Made by a program: the position numbers and the translations under genes. DNA of 64,000 bases from an uncultured Leptolyngbyaceae cyanobacterium (lineage in GTDB: Bacteria > Cyanobacteriota > Cyanobacteriia > Leptolyngbyales > Leptolyngbyaceae), in contig CALIDI010000051.1 of assembly GCA_938023035.1 (NCBI GenBank), positions 60,257 through 124,256 on the forward strand, in the 5' to 3' direction. Below are positions 54,657 to 63,703 of this stretch, piece after piece. Position 1 is the stretch's first letter. Every line of letters begins with the position of its first letter. The notes beneath the pieces were generated by a model. The model did no database searches. It saw nothing but the letters and a program-made list of their open reading frames with translations, and had not been told where the DNA came from.

Positions 54657-55054
54657 GCAGACGATTAGGCGCTTGTTAGGAAAGTGATGCCCTTCCAGAT
54701 CGTGCTTTGCGACTAGTAGACAAAGGCGCCCGTTTGTCTACCCTTACCCCTCTCTTGAATGTTAACGGGCATTTATGGAGAGGAGATGAGAGCAGTTCAT
54801 ATCTTCGGTAAGCACCACTTTCAGTCATTCAAACAGAAGATCCTATCGCTATAGCCACCTGATTGAGGCAGAGGTGCAGGAGTGCCCTCCTGGTTAGGGG
54901 CAATGCCCTCATACCCTTTAACTCCTAATGAACTCAGCAACCTGACGATGACGGTATAAGCTGACATTACACAACAGCAACCCAGAGGAATGGTCTTGGA
55001 GTTTTTATACTGCGATGGCAAGGTCTAAATCTTTTAGTGATTGAACCTATATTC
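54657..55054. other. Intergenic region with repeat B2
   Basis: About 400 bp with no gene; a family B repeat in inverted orientation fills its centre. Confidence 0.45.
54837..54962 (-). repeat. Dispersed repeat family B, copy 2
   Basis: Inverse-oriented relative of 53921-54040; shared core GAACTCAGCAACCTGACGAT here versus the complement of the copy 1 core. The two copies flank the DUF1802 gene as inverted repeats. Confidence 0.5.
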
Positions 55055-55702
55055 CTAAGGTAAGGCGTTCAGTTCGTTCCGCAAGATGGTTACTGCTTCG
55101 GCAGTGGTTTGCACTTGGCGTTTTGTGAGCAGGCGACTGGCTTCTTCATCGACTCGATAACCCTGACCGTAGGTTTCGTAGACGATAGTCACTGGAAAAG
55201 GTGCGGCGGTGCCAGGGCCGCTAGGGCCAGCAGTATATTCACTGATAAGAATGATATCGGCATCGCCTCCATCAAAATTGAGTTCGGTAAACGTGACTGC
55301 CCGGACATCGTGAATCCGCCAGGATTTGGGTTGAGCTAGCTCTGGTAGGGTGTAAACAATCCGACCGTTTTTAACAATGTAGAGCTTGATGCGGTTGGCA
55401 CTGTGATCCACCACAGAGACAAACAGACATTCTCCAAATTCGGGTAACTTTACTCGAAAAGATTGCTCAGGTAACCAGTTTTCTCGGGCAAAGAGTTGCT
55501 TTAACTGGCGCATATTTTCAGCCGCGAGAGGGCGGGGATTGGCAAAACTCGTTGCTGCGTTAGTCTGCGCTCTAGGGCTAAATGCTGGGGGCATTTCCAC
55601 TGTAGGTTGTTTGCTGCACGCGCAATTGGGTTGGGGCCAGAGGGCGATGGCTGTACCCGTTAGGGCGATCGCCGCTGCACCAGAGATGAGTAGAAATTTC
55701 AT
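55055..55702 (-). CDS. Exported hypothetical protein
   Basis: 215 residues. Signal peptide (about 1-21: KFLLISGAAAIALTGTAIAL) followed by a Cys-rich short stretch (PNCACSK). The mature domain (about 65-200) has LPEQSFRVKLPEFGECLFVS and LNFDGGDADIILISEYTAG, an Asp/Gly segment like calcium- or repeat-type beta domains. No named family recognised. It stands alone. Confidence 0.75.
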   Translation of the reverse strand: MKFLLISGAAAIALTGTAIALWPQPNCACSKQPTVEMPPAFSPRAQTNAATSFANPRPLAAENMRQLKQLFARENWLPEQSFRVKLPEFGECLFVSVVDHSANRIKLYIVKNGRIVYTLPELAQPKSWRIHDVRAVTFTELNFDGGDADIILISEYTAGPSGPGTAAPFPVTIVYETYGQGYRVDEEASRLLTKRQVQTTAEAVTILRNELNALP

Positions 55703-56154
55703 TGGGTTAAGAACATGGTTGGGATGGACTACTGATACCTACAGGTATTTTTCCAAAGGTTCCGAGCGGGGAGACGGAAAAGGTCACCCACGGTTAAAAA
55801 TTAGGTCGTATCTTTATATGCAAGGAGTATGTGTAAGGATAGAGAAAAGTAGCTCCAAACTGGCGAACGGTGCTAAAAAGCGTCTAGAAATGTCTGATTA
55901 TTCTCTATTCTTGAAGGAATCGGTAGGTCGTCTGAATTAACTGTAGGCAGAAAGGAGTGGGGGGCTGTGCGCCTGGGCAGGGGTTCTACGCCTTTGCTCC
56001 CCGAAAGTGTCTTCAATTTCATTGCGCCCAGCTAGTTACGGCTGTCAAAGACTTTCAGTGCGCCATGCCTTTACTGCTTGCATTTTGCATTTTTCGGGTT
56101 TTCCACATTCTAGGTGATTACTGTAGCAGCCCAAGCGAACGCCCCCAAACCCCG
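55703..56154. other. Intergenic region, no gene supported
   Basis: About 450 bp. A 40-codon frame from ATG 55818 exists but lacks a Shine-Dalgarno and a recognisable feature. Confidence 0.4.
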
Positions 56155-57708
56155 TTATTTCCGTCCTAGTAACCAGTAGGTGGTCATCTCACCACGACCC
56201 TTCACATGGATTGTGCCCCGCTCGGCCAGGACAAATTGCTCCTTAAGGGCCTGATAGGTGGTTTCTGTCACCTGAATTTGTCCCCGTTGCCCTTGAGACT
56301 CCATTCGACTGGCGATATTAACTGTATCTCCCCAAAGATCGTAGAGAAACTTCTTAGTGCCGATGACCCCCGCCACTACCGGGCCAGTGTTTATGCCAAT
56401 CCGCATGTCAAAGGGTTGATTATGGTGGTGGCACTTAAAGTTGGCAATCGCCGCCTGCATATCCAGAGCCATTTCTGCGACGGCTGGGGCATGGTCAGCC
56501 CGGGGATAGGGAATGCCACCCACCACCATATAGGCATCGCCAATGGTTTTAATTTTTTCTAGCCCATGCTTTTCTGCTAAATCATCAAAGGCAGAGAAGA
56601 TATCATTGAGCAGAGCGACTAATTCTGTTGGGGCCAAAGTGGCCGACAGTGCTGTGAAATTCACAATATCGGCAAACAATACAGTGACTTCGGCAAAACT
56701 ATCGGCAATGGTTTGCTCACTTTGCTTTAGGCGATCAGCGACGGGGGAGGGCAAAATTTTTAGGAGCAATCGCTCTGACTGCTGCCGGGCATCTTCTCGC
56801 TCAGTCATGACTGCCGCCAATACTAGGGCTGTTAGCGCTAGCACACAGATATAAAGCTGCAACACCTGCACCGCCTGGGCCGGGCTTGATTTGAAAAAAG
56901 GGCCTGTGCTCTGAATCACTCCCCAAGTTGCTAGGCTGGTAATGACAAAAATGGCAAGACTGGCTCCCGCTTGCCCAAACCGCAAGGCTCCCCAGATTAA
57001 AAAGGGGAAGGGCAAATACTCCAAGGGGTAGGGGGCTACCTGCTGGCGATAGGGAGAGAAGAATACAAACCAACTGCTGGCGATGAGGAGAAATAACCAG
57101 GCTCCGGCCTCTAATAGGCGACGATCGCGTTGGGCCAGCGATCGCCATTGCCCTAAGGTTAACAACATCGGCATCAGCATCAACACCCCAGTAATGTTGC
57201 CAATCCACCAACTGCTCCAGATTTGGCCAAACTGTGCCCAGGGAACTGCCATCATGCTGCAAAGACGAATGGCTCCCAGGCTAGCACTCAAAGTGCCGGG
57301 TAAAATCGCCCCTAATACAAAGAGCTTTACAACATCGCTCAGACTGCTGAGGCGCGGGTTGAACTGGCTCCAACGCAGCAAGATTACCGCAAAAGTCACC
57401 TGTAGCATGTCACTCACACTGGCAACCAAGGACATATCCCAGGCTCTGCCGCGCACGAGTTGGGAGAGTAGGGTGCCTAGGCCAACACCGGGTAAAAGCG
57501 ATCGCCCAAACCGTAACACCAGCGTTTGTGCAAACCCCGCCGGAACCCAGAGAGGGATAATCCTAACTTCGCGCAGGGGCAAATGAAACATCAGCTGCGT
57601 CACCGCAAATTGCAGCAGCGCCATGAGAGTGATGATGCCGACAAACCGCCAGGGATGCCTTTGAATACGATCAACAAAACCAGCAGCCGTTGCAAAAAAA
57701 GTTGCCAT
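56155..57708 (-). CDS. MASE1-domain adenylate cyclase (class III)
   Basis: About 517 residues from ATG 57708; the frame is open to 57771. The N-terminal about 300 residues form about eight hydrophobic segments of MASE1 type (PLWVPAGFAQTLVLRFGRSL, WWIGNITGVLMLMPMLLTL). A short linker leads to the cyclase catalytic domain (about 335-510): VTVLFADIVNFTALSATLAP with the metal Asp, GDAYMVVGGIP with the second metal Asp, LWGDTVNIASRMES with the transition-state region. It makes cAMP from ATP; MASE1 senses an unknown membrane signal. An ATG-proximal Shine-Dalgarno is not clear. Confidence 0.9.
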   Translation of the reverse strand: MATFFATAAGFVDRIQRHPWRFVGIITLMALLQFAVTQLMFHLPLREVRIIPLWVPAGFAQTLVLRFGRSLLPGVGLGTLLSQLVRGRAWDMSLVASVSDMLQVTFAVILLRWSQFNPRLSSLSDVVKLFVLGAILPGTLSASLGAIRLCSMMAVPWAQFGQIWSSWWIGNITGVLMLMPMLLTLGQWRSLAQRDRRLLEAGAWLFLLIASSWFVFFSPYRQQVAPYPLEYLPFPFLIWGALRFGQAGASLAIFVITSLATWGVIQSTGPFFKSSPAQAVQVLQLYICVLALTALVLAAVMTEREDARQQSERLLLKILPSPVADRLKQSEQTIADSFAEVTVLFADIVNFTALSATLAPTELVALLNDIFSAFDDLAEKHGLEKIKTIGDAYMVVGGIPYPRADHAPAVAEMALDMQAAIANFKCHHHNQPFDMRIGINTGPVVAGVIGTKKFLYDLWGDTVNIASRMESQGQRGQIQVTETTYQALKEQFVLAERGTIHVKGRGEMTTYWLLGRK

Positions 57709-57837
57709 GTTGAATTGCACAAAGGGGCGGAAAGCTAGCACGCTGATATAAGGAAGCAAAACAATCAGCATTATCCTAGCTGCTTTTACAACCGTTGCTA
57801 TTGCTAGAGTGCCAGTGCCCTCTGAAAGCGCCTTTCG

Positions 57838-59331
57838 TTACTGCCTAGGCTGAGGTTGCCCTAATTTTTGAATCTGCGTGAGAAAGTAATCCTCTCGATA
57901 ACTGAGTTGGCGAGCAACCTGCAACCCTCGTTGAAAGGCAGACAGTGCTTGAGCATTTTCTTCCTTAAGCAAATAGATTTGTCCCAGTTGGTCGTAGGCA
58001 TTCATGGTGCCATAGGCATTGTAGGCCAGTTGTTCCACGTCTAGCAGGAATACATAAACCCGCAGGGCTGCATCCAGGCGATCATTAGCACGGTAGAGCG
58101 CCCCTAACTTCTGTAATGCTTCGCTCGCATTACCAAACTGCAACTGGGGTTGCGCCAGTTTATAGGCGGTTTGATAACTTTGCTCAGCCAAGTCAGCCCG
58201 ATTGGCGAGTTGGTAATTGTCTCCCATACGAATATATAGCCGTGGCAACGGCTCTGCCTGTTGTAGCTTTTGGTAAAGTTCAACCAGTTGTATCTGGTAG
58301 GGAATCGCCTGATCGGGTTGTTTTGCCTGCTCATGAATGTAAGCTAGCGTGGTCAGGTACCGAATCTGACTACGTACATCTCCACGACTCTGGGCAGTAG
58401 CCAGTAGCGCTTGATAAATGGCCGTTGCTTCTGGATACTTAAACCAACCCAAATATAGTTGCGCCAGGGTAATTTGTGTTTGCTCAACTTTTTCAGCATC
58501 CTTACGCTCGCTGGCATCTGCCAAAATCAATTCATAGGCGGTGACAGCCCGTTGGGGAAAGCGAATCTGTTGATAGGCAGTGCCCAGGGCTTCCAAGACA
58601 GCAATGCGATTTTCCTGGGTCACAGCAGTACCCGGTAAAGAAACAGGCAATTTGCCATGGGTAAATACCGCATCCGGGGTTGTCGGCTTCTGAGACGGCA
58701 GCGCTTGAGCCTGGGTTAAAACCGCGTCAAGCCGCTCTGTAATCCAGCGAACTTCGCTGATGCGGCTGTCACCCCAAACGACGCTGCCCACGCGACCGAG
58801 GGCTTGCAGTTCTGGCACTAAACCCAAAAAGCGGCGCAACCGTAGCTCCCGAAACCAGATAGCGTAGGCTTGCTCTTTGCCTCCTGCTTTATGGAGCGCG
58901 GTTGCTTTCAGGTTCAGGGCATCTAAAGCGGCAATCAGATCGCGACGCTCCAGGGGAGAAAGGGGGCGATCGCGGGTCGGAATCAGCGGATCGGCTTCTT
59001 GTATCTCTAAGGGATTGATCGGAAACTCGTTTGGATTGGTCTGAGGCGATCGGGTGGGCCTTGGTAACGCCTCTTCCTGAACTGTGGGGGCAGAGGTGGG
59101 CGTCTGGGCCGAGGGCGTTTCCGGGGTTTCGACTCCCGGCGATGGGGTCGCGGTCGGTGCAGGTGTCTCTGGTGGAGGCACTAGCGTATCAAAAGGAGGC
59201 AAGACAGGAGTCACACTTGGTTGTACCTGCGCGAGCGATCGCCCTGCCGGAACCACCCCATTGGTTGCCAGCAGCAGCGCCACAACCCGGGCTAACCAAC
59301 TGAATTGAACGAGACCCAGCATTTGTCGCAT
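57838..59331 (-). CDS. Exported TPR protein
   Basis: 497 residues. Signal peptide (about 1-35), then a Pro/Thr-rich linker (about 36-120: PPPETPAPTATPSPG), then helical TPR-like repeats from about 130 to the end (AYIHEQAKQPDQAIPYQIQL, LYIRMGDNYQLANRADLAEQ, QLGQIYLLKEENAQALSAFQ). Probably periplasmic. TPRs suggest a protein-protein binding role. No catalytic motif. Confidence 0.85.
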   Translation of the reverse strand: MRQMLGLVQFSWLARVVALLLATNGVVPAGRSLAQVQPSVTPVLPPFDTLVPPPETPAPTATPSPGVETPETPSAQTPTSAPTVQEEALPRPTRSPQTNPNEFPINPLEIQEADPLIPTRDRPLSPLERRDLIAALDALNLKATALHKAGGKEQAYAIWFRELRLRRFLGLVPELQALGRVGSVVWGDSRISEVRWITERLDAVLTQAQALPSQKPTTPDAVFTHGKLPVSLPGTAVTQENRIAVLEALGTAYQQIRFPQRAVTAYELILADASERKDAEKVEQTQITLAQLYLGWFKYPEATAIYQALLATAQSRGDVRSQIRYLTTLAYIHEQAKQPDQAIPYQIQLVELYQKLQQAEPLPRLYIRMGDNYQLANRADLAEQSYQTAYKLAQPQLQFGNASEALQKLGALYRANDRLDAALRVYVFLLDVEQLAYNAYGTMNAYDQLGQIYLLKEENAQALSAFQRGLQVARQLSYREDYFLTQIQKLGQPQPRQ

Positions 59332-60551
59332 CTTTCTACCCCTTGCAATCCCCGCTTCTTCTATCTCTATTGCTAGAGAATAGTCACAAACAACTGAATT
59401 AACTGCCTTTCTATAATTAGCACTTCACAATCAGCATTAGCCCTGACCTGCAAACAAAACGTTGATTTAACCCGATCTCGACCATCTTCCGGCAGAGAGC
59501 ATGTTACCCTTGCAGGCCCTCATCCCCCAGTCTCTTCTCCCAGGTTAGGGGAAGGGGATCCAAGTCCCCCTAAATCAAAGGGACATGCTCCCTTCCGATA
59601 AGCCTACTACTGCTACGCAGAATTCAAAATGACAAGCTTAAAGTGAAAAATGCTGAATATATCTGTGTTCAAGATTCTTGAATAGGCGACTAATTTCTGC
59701 CGTGGTGTAGTAGCGATTGAGTATTGAGTTTCAAACCGAGATTTTGCGGAATTTGCACAACACACTTTTCCTATTTACTTCAAAATAAAGAAAAGAAAAC
59801 GCAAAGTTTTTTATTGCAGGTTGGCGATATTTGTACCCAAAGTCATATATGTAAACAATAATATTAAGACATTAAGAATCAGTTAATTGAATGTGTCAGT
59901 GCAAAAGAAGAAGACTTCCCTAGATTAAGAGTTGCTATAGATATATCAAGGGAAATAACTACAAGTTGTAATGTGATCTTCTCTAAAAAAACAGAATAAT
60001 TTCAAGATGAGACTGATAAACAAAAAGATAACTGCATAAAAGAAAACATTTCTTAACATTATTGCAAAGAAAGCATACTCATGTTGTTTTGAGTGCATCT
60101 GCGGATGTTCTAAGTGAATTGTCAGCCTATAAAAGACTCAGTTAGAACTAAAAGCATTTTTCAGACATTCATTATGATGAGCTAGCTCACGAGTATGAAT
60201 TAACTTTGTAAGTTCTAGAGTGTCGATCGCCGGTAGTTCTTATGCTTGATAAAGATTGTTCACCCTCTCGATAACTCAATTATGAATGTGTCCTTGGAAA
60301 GCCTGTCTGAAAACGTCTTGAAACGAAGTTTATTTTCCCCCCTCCTGACTCACAGTTCTTAGATCGATTCACAGCAATCTTTAGGGTCTGGCCCATTAAT
60401 GTCGCTGGCGAAGCCTGTGTTGAAATGGAGGAGAAGCTAGGCAAAACTTACTATGATTCAGCTTAGAAGTTGTCTAGTGTGGCATGTAGTTTTTTGAGCG
60501 TACTTCCTAATACTACTGATCTGAATGCTCTAAATTAAGGAGTAGCAAACC
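59332..60551. other. 1.2-kb AT-rich intergenic region
   Basis: No gene recognised. About 59740-60300 is distinctly richer in A and T than the rest of the window. A partial repeat A lies at 59499-59590. The right end holds AAGGAG (60537-60542) for the Roadblock gene. Long AT-rich leaders of this kind may contain the promoter and untranslated region of the downstream operon. Confidence 0.5.
59499..59590 (+). repeat. Partial copy of dispersed repeat family A
   Basis: Begins GCATGTTACCCTTGCAGGCC, like the 25141 copy, has TCTTCTCCCAGGTTAGGGGA, and ends GGACATGC, the inverse of its start. An internal deletion has removed the middle. Confidence 0.65.
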
Positions 60552-60920
60552 ATGATTAATGTCGAGAAACTCAACAACGTTTTGCAAAGCTTTGTTTCTG
60601 GCACTGCCGATGTGCAAGGGGCAGCCGTTGTGACTCCTGATGGTTTACCACTGGCCACTATGTTGCCCAGTGGCATGGATGATGAGAGGGTTGCTGCCAT
60701 GTCTGCCGCCATACTCTCACTAGGGGAGCGCATCGGCAAAGAACTAGTACGTGGGTTAGTTGATCGTATTTTTGTCCAGGGGGATAAAGGCTATGGCATT
60801 CTCACCAGTTGTGGCGAAGACGCTGTATTCCTGGTGTTAGCAGGAGAGTCGGCCAAACAAGGCTTAGTGATGCTGGAAATTAAACGGACTGTCTCTGAAT
60901 TGATGCAGTTGCTAGTGTGA
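60552..60920 (+). CDS. Roadblock/LC7-domain protein
   Basis: 122 residues, with AAGGAG 9 nt before the ATG. Typical features are LNNVLQSFVSGTADVQGAAV, TPDGLPLATMLPSGMDDERV and AAMSAAILSLGERIGKELV. Bacterial Roadblock proteins (MglB-type) regulate small Ras-like GTPases, and such a GTPase follows 56 nt downstream. The set is likely one operon. Confidence 0.92.
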   Translation: MINVEKLNNVLQSFVSGTADVQGAAVVTPDGLPLATMLPSGMDDERVAAMSAAILSLGERIGKELVRGLVDRIFVQGDKGYGILTSCGEDAVFLVLAGESAKQGLVMLEIKRTVSELMQLLV

Positions 60921-60927
60921 CTAGCCT

Positions 60928-60965
60928 GCCAGCAGAGCCAATGTAGGCCAGCAGAGCCAATGTAG
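60928..60965. repeat. Two perfect tandem 19-bp units
   Basis: GCCAGCAGAGCCAATGTAG occurs twice without spacing in the gap between the Roadblock and GTPase genes. Confidence 0.9.
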
Positions 60966-60976
60966 GAAGGTTCATT

Positions 60977-61564
60977 ATGCAGATTATGCGCTTGATCGTG
61001 ACTGGCCCCGTTGGGGCTGGCAAGTCTACATTTATTCAGTCTGTCAGTGAAATTCAGGTCGTAGATACTGATCGTCGGGCAACAGACGCAACGACCCTAT
61101 CACTCAAACATAAAACTACAGTTGCTTTCGATTTTGGTCGGTTGCAATTTAGCCCCAAGATGGCGCTCCATCTGTACGGAACACCAGGACAGGCTCGCTT
61201 TGACTTCATGTGGGATCTGCTGATTTGCAAAGCTCACATTTACATGTTGCTCGTAGCGGCCCATCGTCCCCATGAGTTTCGTTATGCTCGCCGGATGCTC
61301 AGTTTTATGCAGCATCGCAGCCGTGCTCCTTATATTGTCGGCATTACCCACACTGATAAGGAGGGGGCATGGGAGTTAGAAGACCTTCCGATCGCGTTAG
61401 GGCTATTGGACGAAACGACCCGTCCGCCCTTAGTAGTAGTTAATCCTAGGGATGCAGAATCCGTGAAGCGGTCAATTGTGGTTCTGATTCGACACTTTAT
61501 CCAACAAAGGAAGGATCAGAAGGCTCCTCCTCGGGCCGCAACCGCAGTTACTATTGCGTCTTAG
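60977..61564 (+). CDS. Small Ras/MglA-like GTPase
   Basis: 195 residues. The P-loop is TGPVGAGKSTFIQSVSE, the switch II region LYGTPGQARFDFMWDLL (a G3-like motif with the usual Asp-x-x-Gly replaced by GTPGQ), and G4 is at GITHTDKEG, where THTD stands in place of the canonical (N/T)KxD. GGAAGG precedes the ATG. The Roadblock partner upstream and DUF4388 protein downstream form a set seen in cyanobacteria; a role in polarity or motility is inference. Confidence 0.88.
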   Translation: MQIMRLIVTGPVGAGKSTFIQSVSEIQVVDTDRRATDATTLSLKHKTTVAFDFGRLQFSPKMALHLYGTPGQARFDFMWDLLICKAHIYMLLVAAHRPHEFRYARRMLSFMQHRSRAPYIVGITHTDKEGAWELEDLPIALGLLDETTRPPLVVVNPRDAESVKRSIVVLIRHFIQQRKDQKAPPRAATAVTIAS

Positions 61565-61648
61565 CCCTCAGTCCGATGCAATTTCGATCAGGAAAGAACC
61601 GTTTTCCTTCTGCTAACGATTCCACTATTGACGGAAGAAAACATCGTT

Positions 61649-62518
61649 ATGGCTATCACAGGTTATCTTGCAGAGTTTTCTCTAGCTGAAATTTTCCAAT
61701 TTCTCGAACAGAGTCATAAAACTGGTCTGCTCACCATTCGAGGGGGCACTGATCGGTGCCCTTCCCTAACTCAGGGACACTACATCTGGTTTCGCCAAGG
61801 GGAGATCGTTGCTGCTTCTCATGAAACAGGGGGGCAGGGTCTTTGTCATCTGATTAATCGTCGGGGTTGGTTAGGGTATCGGGCGGCCTTACGCCTATCT
61901 GAATCTTGTCCACCCGGCACGCCTTTGGGGTTATATCTCAAATCTCAAAATATTCTGGGAGCCGATCAACTCAAGCTGTTATTTTACACCCAGGTTATGC
62001 AGCAGGTATGTAGCTTGTTTGCCTTAGAAGATGGATCATTTCACTTCAATTCTCGGGTCACTATTCCCTCTACGGAACTTACTGGGCTCAGTGCCCCGGC
62101 AATGGAAGTGACTTTGGCGGGCTTGCGGGTGCTTCGAGATTGGTCTGCTCTGGCAGATAAACTACCCGACGCTCATTCTAGCCTGATCAATACCACTCGA
62201 GGGCGACCAACTCTACGTCTGAAATCAACAGAATGGCAAATTTGGGAGTTTGCTGATGGTCATACTCCTATTCACAAAATTGCTCATCGCCTGAATTTAC
62301 CCATTGAAAAAGTGCGACAAATTGCCTTCCGACTGATTGTGGTGGGTTTGATGGAAGAACTGCCACTTTTAGGTGAAAATCTGTCTGTTGAGTCCACTGA
62401 GTCGCCTCAGTTAGAAACTCTGCCGTCGGTGTCAGAACCCGTCCCCCAAGTCCAGGAAAATGAACTCAGTCATTCTTTCCTACAAAGCCTAGTGGGTTTC
62501 TTGACTGGAAGAAATTAA
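61649..62518 (+). CDS. DUF4388-domain protein
   Basis: About 289 residues from ATG 61649 (MAITGYLAEFSLAEIFQFLE), with GGAAG about 12 nt upstream; a TTG at 61628 would add seven residues. DUF4388 occupies about 1-150 (GLLTIRGG, HYIWFRQGEIVAASHETGGQ). The next about 70 residues (WEFADGHTPIHKIAHRLNLP, KVRQIAFRLIVVGLM) look like a winged helix. The tail is acidic. DUF4388 proteins are PATAN-like and are found in phototaxis/pilus regulation in cyanobacteria; that role here is inference. Confidence 0.9.
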   Translation: MAITGYLAEFSLAEIFQFLEQSHKTGLLTIRGGTDRCPSLTQGHYIWFRQGEIVAASHETGGQGLCHLINRRGWLGYRAALRLSESCPPGTPLGLYLKSQNILGADQLKLLFYTQVMQQVCSLFALEDGSFHFNSRVTIPSTELTGLSAPAMEVTLAGLRVLRDWSALADKLPDAHSSLINTTRGRPTLRLKSTEWQIWEFADGHTPIHKIAHRLNLPIEKVRQIAFRLIVVGLMEELPLLGENLSVESTESPQLETLPSVSEPVPQVQENELSHSFLQSLVGFLTGRN

Positions 62519-62785
62519 CAAGGCGATCGCGATGACCTCTAAGATTGGCAAGATTTTGCCTCAACCCCACGATAGACCAATCTGTTGTTCTTTTTCCTTA
62601 AGTACAGTTGAAATGCAAGATGAAGGGCGACCTCCTAATCAAACTTGATTCTTGATACTGCCACTATGGCAAGCAGGTAACTATGCTACTGAAAAAATCA
62701 AAGAGCAAAACCAACGATGACTAGCAAATATGGCTTTGTTAAGTTGAGCTGTAGGTGCTTGATATGTTCTAAGTTAAAGGGGTAA

Positions 62786-63169
62786 ACGCTTTTACTAGCC
62801 GACCCCGTTGGGGATGAAATTCTGAAAGTCATAGAACAAAAAGTGGGTCTAGAAGCGGCTGGAGAAGATCCCAAAACCATCATGACTGAAATGTTCTGCA
62901 TTTCATTTTCGTTGATAAGTTTGGCTTTGCTTCTGATGTTGAAGTCGCGATTCGAGATAGATCTTACTTCCAACTCACAGTTCATAACTGCGTAAATTGT
63001 AACTTCACTTACAAGTTGATCAATACAGGGGTAGAAATCCCTTTTGTTTGTCCTAGTATGAACGAACTTTTATCGGTCGACACTGAAGAACATGGGCCAT
63101 AAGTGTTACGAAGAGATTGAGCAATGGAAGAAAGGATGTGGTTCTGTGATCAGCTTTTCAGCCATTTAA
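62786..63169 (+). pseudogene. Frameshifted relic of a protein-coding gene
   Basis: Three overlapping frames give protein-like sequence in succession. First, LLLADPVGDEILKVIEQKVG from 62786 to about 62895. Then, in the next frame, FIFVDKFGFASDVEVAIRDR and LTVHNCVNCNFTYKLINTGV, to about 63080. Then a third frame, NMGHKCYEEIEQWKKGC, ending at the stop at 63169. No start codon opens the first part. So a gene of about 125 codons or more seems to have lost its 5' end and to have suffered at least two frameshifts. The Cys-rich middle (HNCVNC, PFVCPSMN) is distinctive, but I cannot name the family. Confidence 0.55.
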
Positions 63170-63280
63170 CTTGCCTTTGTTTCTCTGACTTTAAGTTGAC
63201 TTGGTCTCTAAGTCTTTTTCTCTGGAGGCCTACTCCCGCTCAAATTTACTCTGGTAAACATGTTATCGAAGGATAAATCG

Positions 63281-63703
63281 ATGCCACTTAAAACTTTTGA
63301 ATGGAATGAATCTCTCAGTGTGGGAAATGCGATGATTGACTCTCACCATAAGGAATTAATTATCGCATTTAATGAATTGTCTGTAGCGATAGCAGAGAAA
63401 AAGGGTGCCTCGCAAATCAAGAAACTACTCACTTTTTTGAAGTTCTATGCAGAATGGCACTTTAGCCATGAAGAAAGCTGTGCGTTCAAACACAAATGTG
63501 CGATCGCGGATCAAAACAAGAGTGCCCATGAAAAGTTTTTAAAAATTTTCGCGGACTTGCAGGTGCAATATCGTGAGAGTGGTGACAGTGAAGAGGTTGC
63601 CACTCGCGCCCAACAACTACTAGGGGATTGGCTAGTTGAGCATATTCTGAAAATAGATACTCAAATTGGTCACTGTATTCGTCACTCCACAATCTCAGCT
63701 TGA
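63281..63703 (+). CDS. Bacteriohemerythrin
   Basis: 140 residues from ATG 63281, with AAGGA 6 nt upstream. Iron ligands of the non-heme di-iron O2-binding fold are present: H in MIDSHHKELI, H and E in EWHFSHEESCAFKHK, H in SAHEKFLKIF, and H and D in LVEHILKIDTQIG. Binds O2 or acts as an O2 sensor or carrier. It lies beyond the relic gene and is not tightly linked to the GTPase set. Confidence 0.92.
   Translation: MPLKTFEWNESLSVGNAMIDSHHKELIIAFNELSVAIAEKKGASQIKKLLTFLKFYAEWHFSHEESCAFKHKCAIADQNKSAHEKFLKIFADLQVQYRESGDSEEVATRAQQLLGDWLVEHILKIDTQIGHCIRHSTISA

Noticed and set aside
55818..55940. 40-codon plus-strand frame
   Set aside because: No Shine-Dalgarno and no feature that distinguishes it from chance.
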